The notes beneath the pieces were generated by a model that saw only the letters and a program-made list of their open reading frames with translations, was not told where the DNA came from and did not search any database. Below, piece after piece: positions 33,305-52,602 of a stretch of 64,000 nucleotides of DNA. The stretch covers positions 620,001 to 684,000 of the forward strand of contig JBEWZL010000179.1 of assembly GCA_045837725.1 (NCBI GenBank), written 5' to 3'. Both the position numbers and the translations under genes were made by a program. The DNA is from Vermamoeba vermiformis. Taxonomy: Eukaryota > Tubulinea > Echinamoebida. Each line of letters starts with the position of its first letter. Position 1 is the stretch's first letter.

Positions 33305-33882
33305 GGCTCATGATTGCACGAAACTATTATAATTATCTCTATCAACTCGGTTGTAAATAATGTACATTTTGAACCAAAAAATTTTGAATAATGAATAAAA
33401 TATTTCTGCGATAAATACTATTAATTATTGAATTATTACCATTGCGCAAGAAAGCAATTTCATTTCTTGAGCCCGATCTGAATCCAAAAAATTTAAAAAA
33501 ATTGGAATTCCATTCAAAATTCGTCTGGTTCGAATCAATTTATAGCCCTCGCACACTTACCTTGTAGTCTTTTTCTTAATTGTAATACGTCGGATCCTGC
33601 TTCCGGCTTCAATGCCAAGGTCTGACGTTATCGGATTAACTATTGCTTGCCGGATCTGGATTGACTGTGTTCATCCAACATTCCACCTTGGGACCTGTGG
33701 GTGACGCGTGGTCGGAATTGTAGCTTTTGTTTGTTTGAAACTCGTTAAAAAGAAATGTTTGACCAAAAATAGTAAGCTATGCAACGGTCACTTTTGAATC
33801 AATTTTATTCATTTCTGCATGTCTACTATTGTTACGCAATTACAGTATTAACAATTTTGTATTTAAGAATATTTAGTATTGT
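33305..33882. other. Convergent intergenic region
   Basis: About 580 bp lie between the small gene and the end of AGXT2. It includes an AATAAA-type poly(A) signal near 33395. GGTTCGAATC at about 33530 resembles a Pol III B box but has no matching A box or cloverleaf. Nothing else was recognised. Confidence 0.35.
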
Positions 33883-35983
33883 TTAGAGCTTTTGGAAGCT
33901 TCGGTCAAGAACTTCAATCATGAAGTCAACATCCTGTTCAGTGAGGCACATAGGAGGCTTAATTCTCAAAGTGTTGCCATAAAAGCCACCTTTGCCGACC
34001 AACAAGCCCAGATCTCTGGCATTCTCCAAGATTTGAGCAGCCTCTTCCTTAGCAGGGGCCTTAGTCTTGCGATCCTTGACGAGCTCAACGCCCAACATCA
34101 AACCCTTGCCGCGGACATCTCCGATAACGGCGTGCTTCTCCTTGAGCTTGTTCAAGCCGTCCTTCAATCTCTTGCCGACCTTCAAAGCGTGAGCTTGAAT
34201 GTTCTCCTTGTCAATGACTTCCAAAACAGCCTTGCCGACAGCGCTAGCAACGGGGTTACCACCGTAAGTGTTGAAGTGAATACGTTGAGTGAGTGACTTA
34301 GCGATTTCGGGAGTAGTCACGACAGCGGCTAAAGGCCAGCCGTTACCAATACCCTTGGCCATAGTGACTAGAAAAAAATTACAGGATCAGATCACGTGTC
34401 ACACGCACAACAAAACGCCCAGCGTTATTAATTAAGCGTAATTAAATACGTACCGATATCAGGGATAACGCCTTGAGTCTCAAAGCTCCAGTAGTGAGTA
34501 CCAGTACGACCGAAACCTCCTTGAACTTCGTCGGCGATAGTAACACCACCAGCTTCACGAACGGTCTTGTAGACTTGTTGCAAATAGCCATCAGGCAATT
34601 CAACAGTACCACCAACACCCTAGCAACGTAGGAAAATTAATCTAATTATCCTTGGATACGAATCACAAGTGGCGGCGAAACAATTTGCAACAGATCTATT
34701 CGTCAATTGGTAGCGTATTTAAAGTGTCAAGAGCATTACTGAGAATAAACATAGATGTCTCCAATAAATTATCGTAAAAATAATTACCTGAATAGTCTCG
34801 GCGATGAAACCAGCAACCTTTCCGGATGTGCCGTGCTCGATCATGTTCTTGACATCCCAAGCGTACTTAGAAGCAGCATTGGCATCATCGTAACCGAAAG
34901 GACCACGATATCTGTCGGGGTTCAAAACGTGGTGAATGCCAAAGCCTGGTCAATTAATCCAGTGTGAGCAGATTGTTAGCCGTTACTAAAATTAGGAGTG
35001 TTTCTGAAACGATAGATGCGGACATCGGAAAAGCGAAATAAGGTATTAACAAAGACAAATCTATTATGGAGACACGTGCCAAGTGCGTAAAATATATAAC
35101 TGAATTTTTCTGAATTTTTTTGTGGTTCCGCCGCACATCCAAAGATTTTTCCTTACCTTGAGGAACGGGGTACTTCCAGGTTGAGTGAGCAGTCAAACCC
35201 ATAGTGCTAGGGCTCATACCTAACGTAACGGAATCATATTAGTTTAAGTTGAGCGACTTTCGGGCAACAATCTGCGGAAACTTTGCCGTTGAAAAAATCA
35301 ATTGAATATCTTGAATAGAAAAATTAAATTTGATCAATGGAATATTTGAATATTATACATATGCTTTAAGGGTATCGCGTGCTAATTATAATTTTCCTGA
35401 CGAGTTGAAATTTTTTTACTTTAGATTTTCCAAACTTACCGTGGTAGCAGTTTCTAAGAGCCAAAACGTCGTAGTTTCCGGTGTGGAGACGTGCCATGAG
35501 CAAGGCCAAGTCGTTGGCTTCAGAGCCAGAGTTGACAAAGTAGCAAACCTTGAGATTGCCGGGCATCTTGTCAGCCAAAGCTTTAGAATATTCAGCGACT
35601 TGATTGTTCAAGTAGATGGTGGTGCTGTGTTGCAATAAATCGAGTTGTTCCTTGGCCTTTTGAGTGACATAGGGGTGGCAGTGACCAACGCTAACAGTGA
35701 CAATACCAGCAAATCCATCCAAGTATCTTCGACCGTTCTCGTCAAACAAATATTGTTGCTTGCCTTCGACGAGCATCAAGGGCTTCTTGTAGTACTTGAA
35801 CATAGCAGGGTTCATGTAGGTATCACGCAACTTGATAACTTGCTCGGCAGATGGGCCTTTGTAGGGCTTGGGGGTGTAACTGAACTCGGGCAATTTGGGC
35901 TCGCTAGCATAAGATCGAACCGCGACAGAGGCGGACGACTTCTTAAGATAAGCAGAGCAAGTCTTAGTAACAGCCTTGAACAT
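33883..35983 (-). CDS. AGXT2: Alanine-glyoxylate aminotransferase 2, mitochondrial
   Basis: Five exons encode about 480 residues of a class III PLP-dependent aminotransferase. The first 25 residues ([20 protein letters not shown]) are a good mitochondrial presequence. Motifs include [36 protein letters not shown] (phosphate binding), [19 protein letters not shown], and [15 protein letters not shown] with the Schiff-base lysine. The order and wording match AGXT2, which transfers amino groups from alanine (and beta-aminoisobutyrate or dimethylarginine in animals) to glyoxylate. It would provide glycine and detoxify glyoxylate in mitochondria. G/C-ending codons suggest strong expression. Confidence 0.92.
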
Positions 35984-36213
35984 GATTGCTTTGTGGTTGC
36001 GTGTTGGAAAAGTAATGAAATAAAAAATAATTCAAAAAATTGAATTTTCTCCTTGTTTTGTGAACGGACGCACCAGTGATTATGGTCATACCATGCATTG
36101 CTACCACAATATCGCAAAGAAATTCTTCCTACGTTTCGCTCATCCAGATTTCAACACAAATCCGCTACAAAGGTCTACCCTTTTATTTGGCCTTGCCTTT
36201 GTCACAATCGCTT

Positions 36214-37563
36214 TTAATACAAAGTAACCGAGTTGTCAGAGCGCGGTCTAATGATCTTTTCAAAGTTCTTCATGATGACGTCGTACAAAATCGCGTAGTT
36301 GTTGCGCAGATCTTTCCACGAGACGCGCAGGTCAATGTATTCTTTCTCGTCCAACTCTACGACTGATTGGTGGTAGTCTTGGATTTGAGGGTATTTGATG
36401 CACTTAGCGACCAACTTGGCACGAGTGACGAAGTATTTGGTCATTTGATCCAACGAGGTGAACGCGGAGTCTTCAGCACGGGTCAATTCGTTCAGAGCCT
36501 CTTCTTGAATAGAGACACCAAAGTTATTGCCGTCTTCAATACGGGGGATGTTTAACTAGACGAATGAGATGTGTTAGTTGCAATAGCCAATGTCGAAGAT
36601 TGGTCGAGTAACGTACCTGAATCCACAACTTGACAACGTTGATCTGTTCGACAAAGAAAAGAATTTCTTTCTTCAAAGTTTCAATAATGTCGGATACAAA
36701 CTATAAATATAAAAGTTGGTTAGGAATATTATTTACGACATATAAAAATTCATTGCAAAATCGCGTGTACCGACAAGATCCGATGAACAAGTATTCGAGT
36801 TAATACGTACCTTATTAATTGGGATGTTATTTTCAGGCTTCTTGGTGCCGTCAACTTCCATAGAAGTGGTCTCATCGAGCTTTCGCTTCTTGCGTGAGGC
36901 GTCCAACGAAGGCTCAACAGTGAATCCAGCGCTAATTTGTTTCAAATCGTGCTTGAACAAAGGACCAGTCTGTAACATTTAAAATGCGTCAATAAAATAT
37001 GTGGATTCATTGTTAAGTAATAAGAAAGTCGAAGAGTAAAGAGCAAATTAGATGCAAAGAGCGATCTGGTGGATCGCATTTTTTCAACGTTAATATCCAA
37101 GTCGAGTTTCTTCGGTCCTACAACTCGCAAAAAAGGTATACATTTGAGCTAATACGATCGTTGAATAATTTAAGAAAAGTTGAAAGCATCCGATCAGATC
37201 ACATTAAGAAAATTGCCTAATTTTTATGGTAGCTGGTAAGATTTTCTGTAAAAATATTGAAATGTTATTAGTAGCCATAGATGCTTACAAACAGCGTTTT
37301 TTGTTGGAATCCAGAAAAATAATTTCAGAATAAATTCAAATTAAATAACGCTTGTGCACTGACCTCCAATCCAGCGGTTAATTCTTTAACCTTCTTAGGT
37401 AACACTTCTTTAACAATGGATAAGGCTTTATCTTTGTGGCCTTGTTTCAAATCCGAGATCTCATCTTGAGCCAACTCCTTCTTAGCGTCCCTTTAATACG
37501 ATCGTCAATAATGTATTCAACTCTAGTAAATTTACTGGAAATAATTACGCACTTTTTGCTCAT
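36214..37563 (-). CDS. PSME3: Proteasome activator PA28-gamma (REG) subunit
   Basis: About six exons. The first coding exon is tiny (MSKK). Next come KKELAQDEISDLKQGHK and KEVLPKKVKELTAGLE, then an insert with a Lys/Arg patch (SRKKRKLDETTS) that may be a nuclear signal. The C-terminal four-helix part includes ILFFVEQINVVKLWIQLNIP, the activation loop NFGVSIQEEALNEL, YFVTRAKLVAKCIKYPQIQD, and the ending YAILYDVIMKNFEKIIRP then VTLY. The protein forms a heptameric ring on the 20S proteasome and stimulates ATP-independent peptide hydrolysis. The nuclear gamma type is favoured by the charged insert. The gene is divergent from DDX42, 137 bp apart. Confidence 0.92.
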
Positions 37564-37700
37564 GTTGTTTCTTCGTTAACAATAATACAAAAATAATTCG
37601 ATCTGAAACTAGTTTAAAATTTGACTCTCGCAAGCACAGAAGAACATCACTTTTGTAACACATCACACGTGTATATTGTTGGTATTTAAAGAGTGACAAA

Positions 37701-41164
<3,464 letters not shown>

Positions 41165-41244
41165 ATAGGACTCGTCGTTTGTAACTTTGTGAATAAAAAA
41201 TCAACGTCATTTTTGACCGGATCTGTTCGGATCTACAACTACAA

Positions 41245-44200
41245 CTACTTCTTCTTATTAGTCTTTTTGATCATTGTTCCAGTAATTTTATGATTGTCTT
41301 GAATGAGCTTCGTCAAGTACGGCCAATACTCGTTGTAATATTCCATCAACTGCGGAAGAATGTCGAGTGCTGTTTTGCCTTCATTGTTTTTCACGTCTGT
41401 TTTTGCTCCAACTTTATAGCTTAAATTTAATACGTAGGTCTTGTTTGGATAAATTTTGAAGATAGAACGAGGTACCTGATACAAGCTTGAACGCTATGTA
41501 ACAATAGCGCACAGATCTGTTGAAAGTCCGTGACCGACCATGAATTGTGTCCAGCACGCCAAGATGGAAATAATAACACGCGTGATGCAGCGCTGTATTT
41601 CCTTCGTCATCTTGCGCATTAATATCAACGCCTATTGTTCTACACGTTATCATTCGGTCTGAAAATTGATTTCGAAATAGACGTTTACCTGTCAAGTTCA
41701 ATAAGCATTCAATCATTGCTCGCCAATGCGCCACTGAAAAATTTGATTTTCTCTTGTCTGAGTATTGCACGCCCCTCAACATCTGCAATAATAAAATTAA
41801 CGTTGTTGGGTTTGATACGACTCTTATCATTGACGTACTTTCTCTAACAGATAATATGTAAGCGGAGTTAGTCCCAGGACCTTCGTATTAACTTCATCCG
41901 GATTAGCACGTGCAATGTTCTCAATGACCTTCGGATCCAAAAAGTTGTTTTTGATAACTTCGTGAATGAGCGAAGTCTCCGTTGGATTGATCTTGGCGTT
42001 AGCCCAGTTGATGCCTGCCGTATGATATTTCCATATTAGGAAATTTCTAATAATCCGGTTGTCAAGTACCTTCAATGCTGCATAATTGTGACGAATAAGC
42101 GTACAACAGAGGACTTTGAATGAGCCGTTGAAGACCGGTCACGCCGAATTCATCTGCTGCGTTCATTGCTTGAGCGATTGATGGACTGCATTCTTTGATT
42201 AATGTCGTAATGTCGCTGTTTAGATATAATAAAGTTAGACTCCTTCGCAGGCACACGATAAAACCTTACTTTTCCTTGGGCTCAAGAGTAGCGAGGGAAT
42301 TAAACAGCCTAAGAGTTATCGTTAGATAAAAGGCAAGTGAAAGTGTTCGCCAACGTGAAAAATATGAATCTGTAACAGAATAGAGTTGACACGTGTCAAA
42401 GTGTCAAAGTGTCAGAGTGAAATCCGTCCTATTACAAACAACAAATCTCAAGTAATACTTACAAATGAAGCGGCATTGTGCCTCTTTTGTTTGGCGTGGC
42501 CCAGAGTTCTGCAAGTTTGGGAAATTTCTGAGGCCAATCAAACACGCCTTTTTGTCTGTGCACGACCTACGACCCAAAAAATAAAAATTTCATCGACAAA
42601 GATTATTTACTTACGTAATGCAAGAGGTTGTTGCCAAGATGATCGGTGAGTGTCAAATCGCACTTTTCCAACAACATTCTCAGAATATTATCGACAACCG
42701 CTGCTGGCAGCTCCTTGGGCTGGCTAAAATAGGGTTTTTAGTATTCCAATAAAAACAATTATTCCGCCGTACATGTCATTAATTTCCTCGTTTTTGGGCC
42801 ACCACGACGGTCGTCTTAACTTTGCAAAAACGTCCCTTGAAAAAAATACGTGAGTAATTAATCATATATTATGATCGTTCATACTTATTCAAGTTGTCAA
42901 ATGTTATTAGTTGCCACGCGTCTGAACGATCTTGCAAACTTTGATAATAATAGTTGAATCTGTGCGAGGGGGCATTGGGTGACACGTGCGACAGCAAGCA
43001 CATCGCCGCTGAAATTTTATCAATTTTATCATTACGATGATGTGTAATAATCTTATCTTGCTTACGCGTCAATTTTAAAGTATTTGTTGCCGCATTGACA
43101 TCAGCACCGAGTTCAAGGAGCAGTTTCACCGTGGTTCCATTGCGCACAGCGTAATGCAATGGCGTGTATCCAGCCAAGTCCCTTTATAAAATATTAATAG
43201 GTGTCATATAAAAGTTATTTATAAAATCATACCTGCAATTGATTGCTGCGTTTTTGTCTTTCACGTTGGGGTGATTTAAAATTTCAGTGATCGCCTCATC
43301 GGGTTCATCAAGATCCACGAGAAAATGAAGCAATGATCGTTTGAAAGGCTAAATGAAGGTATATAAATAAGACATAGTTAGTGTTTAGGTTGAATAGTGT
43401 TACCTTGTCTGTCAGAGAGAAATCGATGTTGCTGCCCTGAATGATTTTTTTCCAATTGTCTGTGGCACTGACCATCAGTGGCGTCATGCCGAGCATATCT
43501 TGCGCATTGATATTTGCGCCGTGACTTAACAGTGCATTTACTACGCCTGGCTTGGAACCATCTGCAAGCGCAGCATGTAAGGGTGTCCATCCGGAGGGAT
43601 TCTAAGTGGTCAGTGTTAGTCTTATTGTTGGACGCGGGTTGTATGAATTTGAATGCGCCCAACAATACTTAAATTTACGATTGAAATTTTAATCAATAAA
43701 GGCGCAATATTAAACAAAATCGCTTAACGAAAGATTTTACCGTTAAAATAATTTTGCTCAAAAATTGCTATTTTTGGATATTTTGATTATTAATTTGTTA
43801 ATTTTGATTCGACATTCCAACAATGGAACAGAAAATTGATCCGATGTTGTCACTTACGCTATGATTGACCTCAGCACCGAGTTGCAATAACATTTTGACC
43901 TTCAACAATCCGTTTTCTAGTGCCATGCACACCAGCAGTAGCGGAGAGTCTCCGTCTTGAGTAAGCTCGTTGACGTTCAAATTGAGGTCTTTGATCATTT
44001 GTTTTAATGTTTCCGTGACTGCAGGCACCTCACTCGGCTCCGGCGGAGGTGTTCCTAATCTCAATTTGTGGCTCGATTTGGCACCTTTGGCATCGATAAG
44101 CACCAAATAATGAATCAATTTGAATCCTCGGTCATCGTACTCTTGCGGATAATTTCGGAAATATTCCGATCTGATGTGGAGTTAAACGTCAACTATAGCA

Positions 44201-46077
44201 AAGTATGATTATTGATAATAAAAACTTACATTAATGGGTAGTGACCATTTTTAACGGCTTCGAGCGCATTTGCAAGCGTCAATTTTTTCACGTCGAATGC
44301 TTGGTTTGTTATGACTTCTTTCCACTATAATGTATTGAATATAGTTAACCGTATTTAAAATATGTAGTGAGATTACCAATATCGGGTCCCGGCGAAATAG
44401 ATTTTGCATTGAAGCAGGTGTCCATAACGCACCGTGTTCGGCCAATAATTTCGTCGTACTTTGTAACTTTTTTTTCACGGCTTTCTAAACGAACGATTGT
44501 AAATCATATATAAATTTGCTAGTATACTAGCAAATTAGTTACTTCTAGTAGGGTGTGCTTTCCATCGGAACAATTCACGTCAATTCCTTTCTTCAATAGC
44601 CTACTCATAATTGCGCTACAATCTAAGATGCAGATATTGCTTAGAATACGTCGAATAAGCAATAAAAATGAACTGAAAGAATAAAATTGATAAAAAATTG
44701 TACGTACTGGCATCGTTTTGTTTAAGGACCGGCAAAAAAGCGGGTTTGCCGTCAACAAGTTTCATCGGATCTGCTCCGTATTGAAGTAATAATATATAAG
44801 TGTCTTTCGTCAAATCTTTAGATGATAATGGTGATGCATTGGGATATGGATAGTTCGGATCTGCTCCGTATTCCAGCAGCAACTTCGTTTCTTTATAGCT
44901 TTCGAGTTTGAATCTCAATAAGCAACCCTATCATTTTTAATCAATATAAGGGTCGTTTTTGTCAATATTTTACCTCTCTACATAGACTCAGAGGAGAGTT
45001 CCGAAACAATCTTGCCAAAAAAGGAAATCGGTTCTCTTTGTCTTCCTTGAGAAAGTAGCCATTGATATCGAGCTTCAATTCTCGGAATAAATATTCGCAA
45101 ATATCTTTCGTTAACGTAAATGATCCTCGGAATATGTCCAACAAGCCGTGTATGTAATTTGAAGATTGCAATACTGGTCCAATTTTTTTCAGATCTTCAA
45201 AATTTCGAATCTCGCTAAGAAATTTTTGCTGTATGACTGCAGTATTTCCTATCATTTCGTAATTATTTTGACCTTTGACGTTTGAAAGAACAACGAACTG
45301 GAGCTGGGGTGCTTGATCTACCAGGGCTTGTATTGTTCCTAGTAAGTTGCTTATCGAACTATCATGCACGCTAATTTTGCGTAATTTTTTCGTTTGCGAA
45401 AAAATGGTGGCTGATTTTGTGCTTGGTTTTGTGACGGTGATCTGTTTTAGCATGCATAATTCTTCGATATTCGGCGCTCCCTATATAATTAAAATATATT
45501 CATCAATGGGGTTGATACGCGTTAACTTACTTGCATAATCAATTCGAATGTCTTTGCTTCCATAACACACGGAGATCCGGATGCGATACTCAAAAACGTT
45601 AAATTGCTCCAGTTTGGCATACTGTCAAGAGAAATTAATCCCTTGGTAATGTCATTTACATCTATTGCTAATCTTCGCAATTTGATCCGTGCTAGAGCCT
45701 GGAATATTTCGTTGACTGCCGTGGTCATGAGCTCAATACAGACATCTTGAGTTGATTGACAATATCGTTCTAAAAATAATATAAATGATTCTGAGTTATA
45801 TACAACGCAATTCAATAGCCTCCAACAATTTGGATGTGTTAAAATGACGCGCCAACGTTTTGACACCTAAAAAAATTATTACAATTAAATTACAAATAAT
45901 ACAAACGATAATACTAATAATTCTCGTGATTCGAAAGCAGTGCTAAAGATTTTAATTTCTTCGAAATTGCCGTACGGTAATCAGATGCGCTCGATCCACA
46001 CAAGTAAAGCTTAAAAATATTCTTTGCCATATGTCATCGACCAAATCTATTTGGTTATCAAGATTTGAGTCTTCCAT
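41245..46077 (-). CDS. F-box protein with ankyrin repeats
   Basis: A many-exon gene (about 15). It starts MEDSNLDNQIDLVDDIWQRI. After a GT-AG intron, VSKRWRVILTHPNCWRLL completes an F-box. A leucine-rich middle part follows (KLRKISVHDSSISNLL; LQFVVLSNVKG). Ankyrin repeats come next: TKLLLEYGADPNYPYPNASP, ILLLQYGADPM, SRLLKKGIDVNCSDGKHTLL, KVKMLLQLGAEVNHS, GWTPLHAALADGS, ALLSHGANINAQDMLGMTPL, GYTPLHYAVRNGTTVKLLLE, and last GAKTDVKNNEGKTALDIL. The tail is basic (IKKTNKKK). Total length is over 900 residues. F-box plus ankyrin repeats implies a substrate receptor for SCF ligase. One intron carries a 16-bp CArG palindrome (42028), another TGACACGTGTCA (42387). Confidence 0.75.
42028..42043. repeat. 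CArG-type palindrome (intronic)
   Basis: TTTCCATATTAGGAAA, the full 16-bp form, lies in an intron of the F-box/ankyrin gene. The flanking exon codons resume at a normal AG acceptor (ATACGGCAG). Confidence 0.5.
42387..42398. repeat. TGACACGTGTCA palindrome with tandem half-sites
   Basis: A perfect copy is followed directly by AAGTGTCAAAGTGTCAGAG, that is, two more GTGTCA half-sites in the same orientation. It lies in an intron. Confidence 0.55.
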
Positions 46078-46286
46078 TCTCGCCGGTTCGGAATTCAATG
46101 TGTTCGATCTCTCGTCTTCGAAAATTTTATTCTTTCTGGTGTATTATTTACATTTGAATGCAAAACCGAGCGCGGCATGAAAGAGAAAATTTATCGCTCA
46201 AAAATTCAGCCACGTGGTTCGTGTTCTACGGCTGAAGATTTTCCTTGCTTCATCCATCTGTTGTGTTTTGATCCTTTTGAAGGCAG

Positions 46287-49188
46287 TTACGACAAAGCGA
46301 ATTTATTGTTCAAAAAGATGACTAGGTCATTCATAGTCTAATAACAAATGGTTAGCGCGCAAGTCGGAACTGACTCTCAGCATCATCTTACCGGCCTATC
46401 GTCGGGATTGACTTTCCAACACATTTGCATCAGTTCTGCAAGCACTGGATCACAGTCATCGAGAATGGAAGGTGTACAGCCCTGATCGCGAATTTTCATA
46501 GCAACGTCAAGTTGATTCTCACCTTCATAAGGCTCGTGACCGTTGACTATCTCACTAACTGATATGAATAAGCTATTAGTGTAATCCGAGCGGCAGCAAC
46601 AGCTAAACGTACCAACGATCCCAAATGTCCACACATCTGACTTGTAACTGTACGACATGTCGTTGACACTTTCGGGAGCCTAAACTTTAACGTCAGTTTA
46701 GCCGTCCTCAAATCAATTGATTTTCATTCGTACCATCCATCGAATAGGACCTATTGGTGAGTACGTCTTGCCCTGCAATGCTTCTTCTTTGAGAGTTCGG
46801 GACATGCCAAAGTCCTGTCAAACAACGTGTTACAACTTAACGCTCGAGAATCGGCTTCAATTAACTTACACATATTTTGGGAATGCCTTCTTTGAGCTGA
46901 ATTGAGATTAGAAAGGATTAGTTAAGAGTTCATATACATACCAAGATGTTTCTTGCCGCCAAGTCACGATGAATAATTTTGTGCTCGTGAAGGTGCAGCA
47001 GTCCGTATGCAATGCCCAGTACTAACGCGCGTTGTTCTTTCTGATCAAGTGTTTGATTGAACACAATCTTGTCGAGACTGCCGCCCTCGCAGTATTCGAG
47101 CACTATTAGCGGATACTCTGCGTCAGTGCAAACACCGTACGTTTGAACAAGATTTGGGTGAGGAGGCATTGACCTGCACAATTATTAGGTCAAGCGTGCA
47201 GCGTATTTAATGCTTACAGCGTCAATTTTGCTTCAGCCGAGAAGTTTTCAGGGCTTGAAAACTGGTTGCTCATTTTAACGGCCACTGTCGCACCACGCCA
47301 TTTGCTGCAGAACAGTCAGTACGAGTGATGGATTGGCGTCAAAATGCGTACCCTAAGAACACTTTGCCAAAGCTACCAGCGCCTATACTCTTTCCAATAT
47401 TCAGCTGCTTGTACGGAATGAGCATTTTCTTTTCAAACAACGGATCGTCTTTTGAGGGCAATTTGATTGCACTGTAGATCGATTCTGGGTCTTCTGACTT
47501 TTTCTTCTGTTTGCGTAGCTTCTTGCGCATGAGTATTAGGACTATAGCCCCTGCCATCAAAGGAACTCCAACTCCGACAAGCACTCCTACCAAGACTTTG
47601 TTCTGTGTTGTCAGTTCACCTGATGATGAGTTAGGCTGATTGACACCACTCGAAGGAGGGTCAACAACTGGAGTAGTTAGGGTTGGCGCATTTGCAGGCT
47701 CAGTAGTTGGCGCACTGCCAGTCGGTGTGTTAATTGGAGCTACTGCAAAGGGAAGACCACTCTGATTGAGCTAGGTTAACACTGTCTGAAAAGTTAACTG
47801 CAACTTACCCCGTCATCCCAAGCCCAATAATCGATTCCATTCTTCGTAGACACTAAAATAACTTGATCTTTGCAAGCCATAGACATGACAGTAAGATTGC
47901 CGGTCACTAATGACTTGTCGGTGATATTGAATCCATTTGCCGTGTCAAGTGAATACAAAGAGTAGACTTGAGAAACTGTGCTAGATACGGCTAGGATCAT
48001 CGTAGTGCTGCCGATCATACAGCTGTACATTGGAGCGTTCCGTGTCATGTTGAGAGGGTAGTCCAAGTCAATGCCATGCAGCGAATATTCATTGTAATTT
48101 AGTTGCCCAGCCATTGTGCACAAATGGCGTCCTTTGAGAATGACATGGTCTACTGCGTTGTCGATCAGTCCTATGTAACACGAGAACCAATGTGTCGCGT
48201 TGGCTGTGATCGTGGCAAATGCACCTCCGCCTATTGGACCTTCTCTCACGCAGTCATACGCGCACTTTTGCACCACAGTGTTCCATATCAAGGAATTGTC
48301 GTTGCGACTCTCCGAGTAGACGATGTAAAACATTTGACCTTTCAAGTTAAGTTAGCGCACGGAAATTCCTTTAAGCACTTACTTGTAGGATCTTGATACA
48401 GCTGCCAACTGAAAATCATATCCATATTCTCGATGCCTACTGGCGTAAAAGTATGCGGTCCGTCAGTAGTAGCATTTACGCGGCTGATGACCAGATCCTA
48501 AAACCTCAAATGTTACACTCTAATCATTATGTTACAATCTAAACTTACATCCGAATATAAGAAAGTTTGCACTAAACTGTTGTTAAGCCATACAGCGTAG
48601 AACGGGGACCTCCAAGCACGTGTTGGAAGATCTGACCAAAGTGAATCCCCCAAAACTTGGTTTACCAGACTAGAGTTCTGCCATAGATATAAGTAATTAT
48701 GATTACTGTCGTCTTTTAATGATACTTACTATAAGCCCCGCGTAAGCACACTCGTCGAGTCCTTGGATCACAGTCAGATCGTCATTATTTATTCCATCGT
48801 TTGGCGCTGTTCCTTCAACTACCGTGCTATTCTCGGAGAAAATATGTAAAGTATAAACTTTTCCTGTTGACACGGAGTCAGCAATGCAAGCTCGGTAGGA
48901 CCATGAAGTTGAATTCCCCGCTACAAGCTGGATGTCGCGACGAGCCGAAGAATTGCCCAATGTTAGGCTTATTGGCTTAATGAATGTAAAGCCTATTAAA
49001 TTAACATTATCAATCATTTTAAATAGCTAACGATTTTTGCAAAATTAAAATCAATTAATTTGCTTGATTGTTGAAAATTTTAGATCATTAATACTCGGTG
49101 GTAATTGATATTTAAACTTACTTGAGTTAGCTATTGAAAGTGTCGCCAGAAAAATAATGAATGGCACGACCAGGGATGGAGTTCGCAT
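46287..49188 (-). CDS. Receptor kinase with tyrosine-kinase-type catalytic loop
   Basis: About a dozen exons. A signal peptide (MRTPSLVVPFIIFLATLSIA) leads a large N-glycosylated ectodomain with scattered cysteines and no recognised domain. A Thr/Pro/Ser-rich stalk follows. The membrane helix is VLVGVLVGVGVPLMAGAIVL with a basic stop-transfer (RKKLRKQKKK). The kinase has IGAGSFGKVFLG, ATVAVK, LIVLEYCEGGSLDKI, HRDLAARNIL, ICDFGMSR, IRWMAPES and KSDVWTFGIV, ending DDRPTMNDLVIFL. All catalytic residues (Lys, Asp, DFG) are present. HRDLAARN and the P+1 region resemble tyrosine kinases, though amoebozoan TKL kinases can carry this loop too. It is likely a surface sensor. Confidence 0.88.
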
Positions 49189-49766
49189 GGATAGAAACGC
49201 CTGATTTAAACTTCCCTTGTGGTCTACTTACAAATTAAAGTATAACTAAATTAAATAACTTCTATTCGCGTCACTTCTAAAAACAGCAAGTAAATCACAA
49301 TAATCTCAACTTAATCTGCGTAATACGCGTGTATTTGGCATTAATATTGACAATGCACAGAACAAGGAAGAAATAGTCTAATTCGTTGAAGAAAAGGTTA
49401 GATCCAAAGTGAAACAATTCATTATTTTTAAAAATTCAATAATAATTCAATAATAAATTCGTCGTCTTTGGAAGAATTGATACAACATGCAAAAATATAG
49501 TTGTATAATTATTGGAGTGAAAATAAAATGTTTCTGCTTACGCGCACGAAGTTAATCCGCACTCCGAAAATAGACTAGACTTTTCTTGCCTCATGTAGGC
49601 CAGAAATCGTCTAGCTACATTTATCTTTCAGGCATGATCATATTTGCGATTAAGAGTTGCTACTTTGTGCATCCAAAATTAATCAATTTAAAACTGAAAG
49701 TGCGCCAAAAAATCACGCGTTTATGTACATAAAAGTCAAGTTGGGAGGCGTGTAACTTTGGTCAAG
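49189..49766. promoter_or_regulatory. Intergenic region upstream of the receptor kinase
   Basis: 578 bp lie between the end of PEP synthase and the receptor kinase start, both on the reverse strand. The region is AT-rich with short AATAATTC repeats near 49440. No gene or clear element was recognised. Confidence 0.35.

Positions 49767-52602
<2,836 letters not shown>

Noticed and set aside
33525-33545. GGTTCGAATC, a tRNA B-box look-alike
   Set aside because: No A box at the right distance and no cloverleaf can be drawn.
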